In this document: positions 57,133-64,000 of the stretch, piece by piece
Numbering within the stretch: the stretch's first letter is position 1
Layout: every line of letters starts with the position of its first letter
DNA from: Cephalotrichum gorgonifer
Taxonomy: Eukaryota; Ascomycota; Sordariomycetes; Microascales; Microascaceae
NCBI GenBank assembly: GCA_900312665.1
Contig: ONZQ02000001.1
Coordinates: 4,214,346-4,278,345, forward strand
Length of the DNA stretch: 64,000 nucleotides
Direction of reading: 5' to 3'
Notes under the pieces: generated by a model
Seen by the model: the letters and a program-made list of their open reading frames with translations, nothing else
What the model was told of the DNA's origin: nothing
Database searches by the model: none
Made by a program: the position numbers and the translations under genes

Positions 57133-60100
57133 ATGGATCAGGGACCGCCTGAGAGCACTAAGCGGCCCCGTCTCTCGACGACCAGGCCCTGGGCATCAAG
57201 CGCGCCACATGGTCCATTCTCTCTTCCTCCTCCTCCTCAGCATCCCGCACCCCCGGGGCCATATCAACCCCAATACCCCCGCCCCTCAGAGTCCCATCCT
57301 CCTCCTCCTCCGCCCTCCCACGTCTCACCCCTCCATACTCCTCACCCGGGTCAGCATTATCAACACCCTGATGACCGTCGTCATCATGAACACGAGCAGT
57401 TCGCCCCAATGCAAGACTTCCGACAGCCACCGCCCTCTCCTGCCCACATCCCACCTCAAGGACCGCCTCATGGCCCGCCGCCGCCGTCCAGTAATGCCTT
57501 CCATGCCGGCTATCCTGCCAGGGAGCCTGGAATAAAGAGAGATCCTGCCGATGACCACATCACCGCACCCCCCAGGCGTCCTCCATCCACGGGCAACGGT
57601 CCCGAGGGCCAGCCCGTTCACCCGCCCCCGATGAGTTCCGGGCCTCCTCACCCGTCCATGCAGCACCTCTCGACGGCGCCGCCCCACCCTGGCTATTCAG
57701 AGGACCCTCGGAGACACATGAGTTTCGATGCCGGCCAGTCCATCCCGCCGCCGACGCCTAGCGACTATGGCAGACCGGGGAGCTACCCACCGCCGGGTCC
57801 CCCCCCTCACCCGCACCCGCACCCGCACCCGCACCCCCAGCAGCAGCAGCAGCAGCAGCACCCTTACGAGCCGCCGTATGCGAACGATCCCTACTATGAT
57901 CGTCAGTACTCGTCCGCGAAACGGAAGAACACGCGAGCATCTCAGGTACGCCTCATCGCGCCAGCCCGCGCCTCGGCCCGTTGGAACCCGCCTCGATTCT
58001 GATCTGACCCAACGTTTTATTCTAGGCCTGTGATAGTTGTCGAGCTCTCAAAGCGAAGTGTGACGAGCTGAAGCCGTGCAAGAACTGCAGCGATAAGGGT
58101 GTAAAGTGTAACTACAAAGAGCCCGCCCCAAAGCCGTAAGTTGAAGTTGGGTCGTGGATCCTTGGTGACCCGAGAGGCAAGCGCGGAATGGAATAGTATG
58201 CTGAACCGCCTATTTGCAGGACCGACAAGGCGCAGGCGGATCTCCAGGACAGCATTAACAAGACCAATGAGACCCTGGCTCAGTTGGCGGGCCAGATAGC
58301 GCAGTGGATGGACCAAATGAGTCGGAAGACGGACCAAATGAGTCGGAAAACGGACCAAATAAGCCGGAAGACAGATAGGCTAGAGAAGGCGCTTCTCCAA
58401 CTCCACCCGCAGCTCGACCTCGAGGAAACGGACAAAGAGACCGGAGAGGATAGCAAGCCGACCCTCGCACAAGATCAGATGCAACTGGACGCGCCGGACA
58501 ACGAGTATGCGGATCCCCAGTACCCCGGCACAAGATACGATTTATCCGAAGAAGAGGTCGAGAAGGAGCCTGGCCCTCCCGTTGCTCCAGGGCAGCCCTC
58601 GATACCAGTGAACCACACCACCGGCGCTGGGCATCTTCTCAACTGGCCCTGCATCCATGCCATGCTCCGCGATGGCCTGGAACGCGAAAACATCAAATAC
58701 GCGTCAGAGTTTCCTATCCACCTGGAAGAGCATCGGGGGCTATTACGCGTTTACGGTCGAGGTGAAGGGCGGGGATCAGTACACCTCGAACAAAACTCCC
58801 GTACCACACATGGGGTGACGGAGATGCTTGAAGACACGAACTACCCAGAGTCTTTGACACCGGGTGACACCTCGGGATACGGTCACATTGGTGGCTTTAG
58901 CCCCGGGAGCACCACGGACTATAATACTTCGAGTCCTCGTCCTGCAGTATTGACCCCAAGCGGCATTCCCGTCTTTGGCGAGGCCGAGGTGAAAAAATAC
59001 GTGCAGAGTTTCAAGGACCATATCCTCATCATGCACCCGATTATCCTTCCCAAGGAGCTTGACGGCATGGTCCAGGCTTTTATGAACAGCATTTCGAGGC
59101 CGCCGAAAAATTATACCCCGATGCCCATCGCCACGTTCGTCCCGACACCGCCATCGCCTCAGCAGTCGGCCGCGGAGATTAGTGGAACGAAGAGAAAGCG
59201 GTCCCCCGCTTCCGATCTGCCCGACCCCCCTTCCCAACTACACCATCGGATAGGCAGGCCAACAAGAACGATAAATAATGCTGTGGTACTCATCGTCCTA
59301 GCTCTCGGTAAGATCTGCCTTCACCGAGAGGCCATTCCCGACGTCGTTCACGATGACGATGTCCGCCAGGGCCACGCGACCAAGAACGGGTATTCTGGCT
59401 CACCACACGCCTCGTCTCCCGAGTCGTATACTCCCAACGCCCCATATCACCCCTCTATGACGTCTCCGAAAACCGCAGAGCGGCCTTCGTTGAGCCGGCG
59501 GGCATCTGTTCAGGGCAACAGAGGCTCTTCAACACGACGCAACTACGATGTCATTCCCGGGTTGGAATACTTCGCGATCGCGACCGATCTTATCGGAAAC
59601 CAACTAGGCGGGAACACTCTATACCACGTCTACGCCAACATTTTTGCTGGGCTGTACCAGGGGCAGCTTGGGCGAGTTATCGAAAGCCATGCATTTATTG
59701 CCCACGGGAGCACTATCCTGATGAACATCTTGAGACCGTAAGTGGAGCTGCCTTGCCTTCGAGAGCAACCTTTCCTAGGGGATGCTAACGATGTTCCCTC
59801 AGGAGCCTTAAACGCCTCTCGCTACTTAACAGTGGTGCGCCAAGGGGGGCGGGATCCATAAGTAATCGAGATAACAAACTCCTGTTGGCATTCTGGACGT
59901 GTCTGCAGCTCGAAAGGTAGGAACAATCCTTCACCCGTACTTGTATACGCCTTTCTATACCTACCCCTGTACGGCGACAGAATTTATCCCGGCCCTAGTT
60001 GCTAACACCCACCCAGTGATATCATCGCTGAGATCCCTCGCCATCCGTCTGGTATTTTAGCCCAGGAAGGCAACTTGCCGTACCCAGACCCACTCGCCTG

Positions 60101-61258
60101 GTCTCTTAGCTGGCAGCAAAGCGATCCCCGATCCGTTGACCATGCGAACCGGGTGCTCGAAAGCTACATGGCGCAGCTGTATCTGAGGAAGCATTTGAAC
60201 ATGATCCACGGCATGGTCTACTCGGAGGACGCCTCAAACGCTGGCCCGACGAATAACATACTGCACAAGGTCGACGGAGTGCAGGCCAGTGTCGTGGGGA
60301 TGGAATGGGTACCCCCCACATACAAGTTTAACGAGGATGACGAGCCACCAGACGACATCTTGGCAGCCCGACTTCGAGCCAAATATTGGGGTGCGCAGGT
60401 GATTACGTACCGGCCATGCATCAAACTAATACTTGACCGTTCGTTCCAGCTCCGGCAAAGCGAGGCCGGCCCGGACGGTCCGATACCGATGACGCTGAAT
60501 GAAGTTTCGAAGGCCACGATAGACCAGGTCAAGTCCCTGCCTGCCGAGGTTTGGGTTCATGCGCGGAAAGGCATCCAAGCGCTCATCAAGAGTACCAAGG
60601 CCTTCCATGGTATGAAGGAGCGGCCCATCATCACCAATGTTTTCGGTACCGCCCATGCGTAAGTTGTTGCTGCCGCCGCCCTCCTTCTTGATAGTCTCGA
60701 CATCTAGGTGGCGCCAGCCGATACATCACACTTGAGACCAGCCAAAACTAATTATACCCTCGTGCCTTATCTAGTCAATGGGGCAACCTCATAGTCCTGT
60801 CTGCCTGCTATTACGATCCTTTCCTGCAAGAACACATCGATAGAGACGTTCTCAAGGACCTCTACCAAAGGACGATAAGCTTCTTTGGGCAGGTCTCAAC
60901 ACGCAACAGTGCTCTCGGTGTCGACCAGCGGCTGCTCAAGGACGTCTACCACAGACTCTTCCCACCGTCGTCCGCGACGACGCAGCCGAGCGTGAGCTTT
61001 TCCAGCACGGCGAGCGGAATGACACCTGGTCAACCCCAGTGGAGTCCGATGGAGCCGCCACACGGCCCAGGAGACCCGTTTGAGCCGATGGGGCCTCCGC
61101 CCGACCATGGGGGAATGACTTTGCCAGCTCGGGCCCCGGGAGCTCCAGGGGCACCGGCGTCGGCGCAGGGGAACATGATTAGTCCCGTCACAGGGCAAAG
61201 TGGCCCACCCGGGCCCGCTCAAGCACCCATGAACCTGGGGCATATGGGGGGTGTTTGA
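57133..61258 (+). CDS. Zn(II)2Cys6 transcription factor
   Basis: Nuclear regulator of 1226 aa from six exons: 57133-57945, 58026-58135, 58220-59737, 59803-59916, 60017-60658 and 60775-61258, all joined in frame. Residues 1-271 are Pro/His/Gln-rich with (HP)n and Q7 runs. The zinc cluster lies internally, encoded by the small exon 2: Cys273, 276, 283, 289, 292 and 299, with spacing C-x2-C-x6-C-x5-C-x2-C-x6-C. It is followed by a coiled coil with three near-identical heptads, QMSRKTD (residues 340-360), as expected for a dimeric DNA binder. The middle-homology region lies around 740-1000 (EYFAIATDLIGNQLGGNTLYH, FWTCLQLESDIIAEIP, WGAQVITYRPCIK). The C-terminus is Pro/Gly-rich. Similar regulators have the cluster after a long disordered head. 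Target genes unknown; it faces a 12-kb desert with no cluster beside it. Confidence 0.93.
58314..58376 (+). repeat. 21-bp tandem repeat, three units, coiled coil
   Basis: Three in-frame 21-nt units encoding QMSRKTD, QMSRKTD and QISRKTD. Units one and two differ at one silent site. They extend the coiled coil behind the zinc cluster. Confidence 0.9.
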
Positions 61259-62260
61259 CATGTGGACCATCAGTCGTTGGTGACCCTTCCACACCGCCAG
61301 AGCTCGATGGAATAGCTGACCATCGTACTGAGGCAGCCCCAACTCTTGCCATATCCCCCCTTCAGACTATGTTTGTTTGTATATGAGCATCATCCCTATA
61401 ACCCAACGCCATAGATCACGGGACTGTTCCCTGTCTATGTCTGAGGGCACGTCCCTTGCTAGTAGCTGTGGCAAGCAACCACCTCTCGGTGGGCCCTCTT
61501 AGATGCGGCTGTGTGGACGGGAACGTGAGTCGCTGTTTGGACTGGGCCGAGGGTTTTGGGCAAGAGGCACGTTGGACTATTGGTGTTGCTACCAAGTTAT
61601 CTTGTGCCACCTTTTTATACCTTTTCTTTTTTTTTCTTGTCAAAGTCTAGCGGCATTATCGGAGTTCCTGTCTTCCTCTATTACTTCACTCCTTCTCGGG
61701 CCCTTCTGTTCATCTTTAAGAGAAGGATATACCATCTGCTTTTGCGATTTTTGTTTCGGGAAAAGGGACTGTACCGCTACTTATAGATACCTGTTATATC
61801 CGCGTACATATGTTTGTTCTGCATGGGGGGTTTTACGGCCTGGGCCAGATATTATTCGGAGGCTTTGTTCGAGTGTGCTCTCAGGGTTTCTTTCTTTCTT
61901 GGGTATGATGTTGTTGCTGGAGGAGGGATGAAAGCTGTGGTGGGTTCAGTGCGTTGGGTGGATAGGGGAATCTCGAGAATCAGGGATTCGTGTTACAGGT
62001 AGTCCTAGTCCTACAATAGATGCGGGATATAATACATCCAGCATGTCGACTTCAAGAGCACGTAAAGATGGCACTCTCGTCTCCGGATACATGCGATGGA
62101 GTCGAGCAGCCAGCCAATNNNNNNNNNNNNNNNNNNNNAACTTCTCAACCCGTCCAAAAACCCGTCCCAGCGCGCAGGATTCGACTTCTTTGCGTCCTCT
62201 AATCACTCCCCAAAAACACACCTCCTTCACCACCAGGTCAAATCCACTCCATCCTTTACA
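61259..62260. other. regulator 3' region and RPL22 promoter (with N gap)
   Basis: Holds the transcription factor 3' UTR and the RPL22 promoter. A 20-N gap lies at 62119-62138, inside the presumed promoter. No ORF could be supported. Confidence 0.6.
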
Positions 62261-63149
62261 ATGGCTCCCGTTACGGTATGTATATGAAACCAATCGCTTT
62301 GCTGCTGGGCCATGTCGCCTAGCCCATTTCTTCTTCCGCCCTCCTCAGATCTCTCTCTTTCTCCTGTCTCTCTATCTATCTATCTCTTTTCGTCTTTGCT
62401 TTCCGTGGGGGTGAAAACCCACAGGTTACAAAGGCGCACGTGTGTGGAAACGCCCCGTGACGCAAGAGAGAGAACTCTGAAATATGAGTAGAGACTGGAG
62501 AGCAGACAGTAGAGAGGTACGAGGGGGGCGAGGGGGAGAGTGGTATTTGATGCGACTATGCCGTGAAGCAGTAGGCTAAGGTTTACCCTCCGTTTTACAG
62601 AAGAAGTCCGGCAAGGGCCCCAAGACGACGAAGAAGGTAAGCAAGGAATCATCCACCCTTCCCCCTCCCTTACCCTACCTCAAGGAACTCCGTTGGGGAG
62701 GCTAATCGTTTGTGTCTTCGCAGTTCGTCATCAACGCCTCGCAGCCCGCCAGCGACAAGATCTTCGACGTCAGCGCCTTCACCAAGTTCCTCCAGGAGCG
62801 CATCAAGGTTGAGGGCCGTGTCGGCAACCTCGGCGAGACCATCGTCATCCGCCAGCAGGGCGATGGCAAGGTCGAGATCATTGCGCACAACGACCTCTCC
62901 GGCCGCTACCTCAAGTACCTGTACGTTCATACCCCTCGGTGTTGAACCGGAACCGGGACAGGCGGTTGTGGATTAGCCAGGCCAAGAAGGTTTAGATGCT
63001 AACGGCGGCGGCGTGATTCTAGGACCAAGAAGTTCCTCAAGAAGAACCAGCTCAGGGACTGGCTCCGCGTCGTCTCCACCTCCAAGGGCGTTTACGAGCT
63101 CAAGTTCTTCAACATCGTCAACGATGCTGAGGAGGAGGACGACGAGTAA
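62261..63149 (+). CDS. RPL22: 60S ribosomal protein L22 (eL22)
   Basis: Component of the large cytosolic ribosomal subunit. Four exons, 62261-62275, 62601-62636, 62724-62920 and 63023-63149, give 124 aa, the usual length. The first exon has only five codons (MAPVT) and the second twelve (KKSGKGPKTTKK); such tiny first exons with a long first intron (325 nt) are typical for fungal ribosomal protein genes. Family blocks are FVINASQPASDKIFD, FLQERIKVEGRVGNLG, SGRYLKYLTKKFLKKNQLRD and the acidic end DAEEEDDE. Several small unrelated frames in the introns were discarded. Identity is certain. Confidence 0.97.
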
Positions 63150-63472
63150 AGTGCTCCCTCGTGGTCAGGGCTAGAGGGGAGGGGAGGAGTTGATGGATAG
63201 ACGGGATATATGGTGGCTTCACTGCCTTACCATTGCCATGATTGAATGACAACCGCCCACCTTTTTGGCCTGAACGAACTCTCGGTTCCCTTCTGCCTCG
63301 TCGTGATGTGCTGTGATTTGATGTCTCCTTGGCCTGGCCTATTGAAATCTCTGTAATTGTAAATGGGCTTTGAATTCCAATCAAGTTCGTCTAAACCCCA
63401 TGGGGTTATATATATATATACATGAAAATGCAAATGACTGTATGTAGGATATGTATGACATGACTGCACCGT
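63150..63472. other. convergent 3' region, RPL22/carrier
   Basis: Stop codons face each other across this interval; 3' UTRs only. A TATATATATATA run lies near 63409-63420. Confidence 0.55.
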
Positions 63473-64000
63473 CTATCCGGGCAACACCCTCATCACCCCT
63501 TCAAAGGCAACCAGCGCCATCGCGTTCGCCGGGAACGCCCTCAAGAAGCACGGCAGGAACCCCCTCCAGAAACCCATGGCGCCCCCCTCCCTATACACGG
63601 CCCTAGCCGCGTCCCTCCACCTCGCGAACTTCCTCTCCCCGTCCCCGAGCCCCCCGCCGAGCGGGTCCGTCATGATCCGCTGCTTGACCACGTCCGACGG
63701 GTAGCTCGTGAGCCAGAAGACCTGGGCGCTCAGGCCGCCGGCCCAGAAGTTGATGGCGGGGGCGGAGAGGTTCGTCTTGCGCTCGAGGAGGCGGGTGAAG
63801 ACGTCGTACGACGACCACCAGAAGAAGAAGAAGCCGCGGAAGATGAGGGTGGAGCCGAGGCCGTGGTAGACGCCCCTGATGCCGTGGTGGGCGTAGATCT
63901 TGGACAGGGCGTCCAGGGGCCCCTTGTAGAGGCGGTCAGCCTTGCGCGGGGCGTACTGCGTCTGGAGGCGGGCCTTGAGGTGCTCGACGGGCGCCGCGAT
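63473..64000 (-). CDS. mitochondrial carrier (SLC25) protein, C-terminal part
   Basis: Inner-membrane metabolite transporter. Only the last 175 residues are in the window; the start lies beyond 64000. Two signature motifs are visible: PVEHLKAR, close to the right edge, and PSDVVKQR. The pattern Px[D/E]xx[K/R] repeats once per 100-residue module, so the visible part covers most of modules 2 and 3. Other blocks are GIRGVYHGLGSTLIFRG, INFWAGGLSAQVFWLTSYP and the end FPANAMALVAFEGVMRVLPG. The substrate cannot be told from this part; carriers of the carnitine/amino-acid branch have similar features. It converges on RPL22. Confidence 0.9.
   Translation of the reverse strand: MAAPVEHLKARLQTQYAPRKADRLYKGPLDALSKIYAHHGIRGVYHGLGSTLIFRGFFFFWWSSYDVFTRLLERKTNLSAPAINFWAGGLSAQVFWLTSYPSDVVKQRIMTDPLGGGLGDGERKFARWRDAARAVYREGGAMGFWRGFLPCFLRAFPANAMALVAFEGVMRVLPG

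Noticed and set aside
1..64000. Secondary-metabolite or other functional gene cluster
   Set aside because: No backbone enzyme or grouped tailoring genes; the genes are mostly housekeeping and dispersed on both strands.

Overview
This window is nuclear DNA of a filamentous ascomycete (Pezizomycotina, most likely a Sordariomycete). The evidence is the gene style: short GT...AG introns of about 55-200 nt, with branch points such as a perfect TACTAAC in NUP85. The protein families also fit: Sae2/CtIP with the filamentous-fungal N-terminus, a Zn(II)2Cys6 regulator, a MARVEL-domain protein, a DUF7924 relic, Atg5, Ubp3/USP10 and RPL22. It is an assembled scaffold piece with two N gaps (16596-16766 and 62119-62138). 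I found no rRNA, no convincing tRNA and no CRISPR array. All exon models below were joined by hand from reading frame, splice consensus and family knowledge.

Layout, left to right. 1-3720 is gene-free. 3721-15212 holds sae2 (DNA-end resection), ubp3 (deubiquitinase), a DUF952 protein and, convergent on the minus strand, nuclear pore NUP85, whose N-terminus is split by a frame break in a run of nine C. 15213-22079 is an accessory pocket: a decayed, apparently RIP-mutated DUF7924 pseudogene interrupted by an N gap, repeat fragments, and an intronless F-box/LRR-like gene. 22080-34399 is housekeeping: SFA1 (glutathione-dependent formaldehyde dehydrogenase), a tiny AN1 zinc-finger protein, NTH1 (base-excision repair), an AidB-like acyl-CoA dehydrogenase ending in a peroxisomal AKL signal, and a MARVEL-domain membrane protein.

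34400-44676 holds a small protein with eight tandem heptads (possibly frame-broken), a 12-bp minisatellite, a DDR48-like stress repeat protein with CCCCT elements and a TATA box, ATG5, the CSA/ERCC8 (Rad28) WD40 repair protein, and an unassigned 248-aa protein. 44677-57132 is a gene desert of about 12 kb with homopolymers, small tandem repeats and one short ORF broken by a single TGA. 57133-64000 holds a 1226-aa Zn(II)2Cys6 transcription factor, RPL22, and the C-terminal part of a mitochondrial carrier that runs off the right edge.

I see no operon-like or biosynthetic cluster. Three DNA-repair genes (sae2, nth1, csa) plus an AidB-like gene beside nth1 lie in the window, but they are dispersed and this may be chance. 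I did not find a convincing new biological system. The points most worth checking are the RIP-like pseudogene, the NUP85 frame break, the heptad-repeat gene and the interrupted ORF in the desert.
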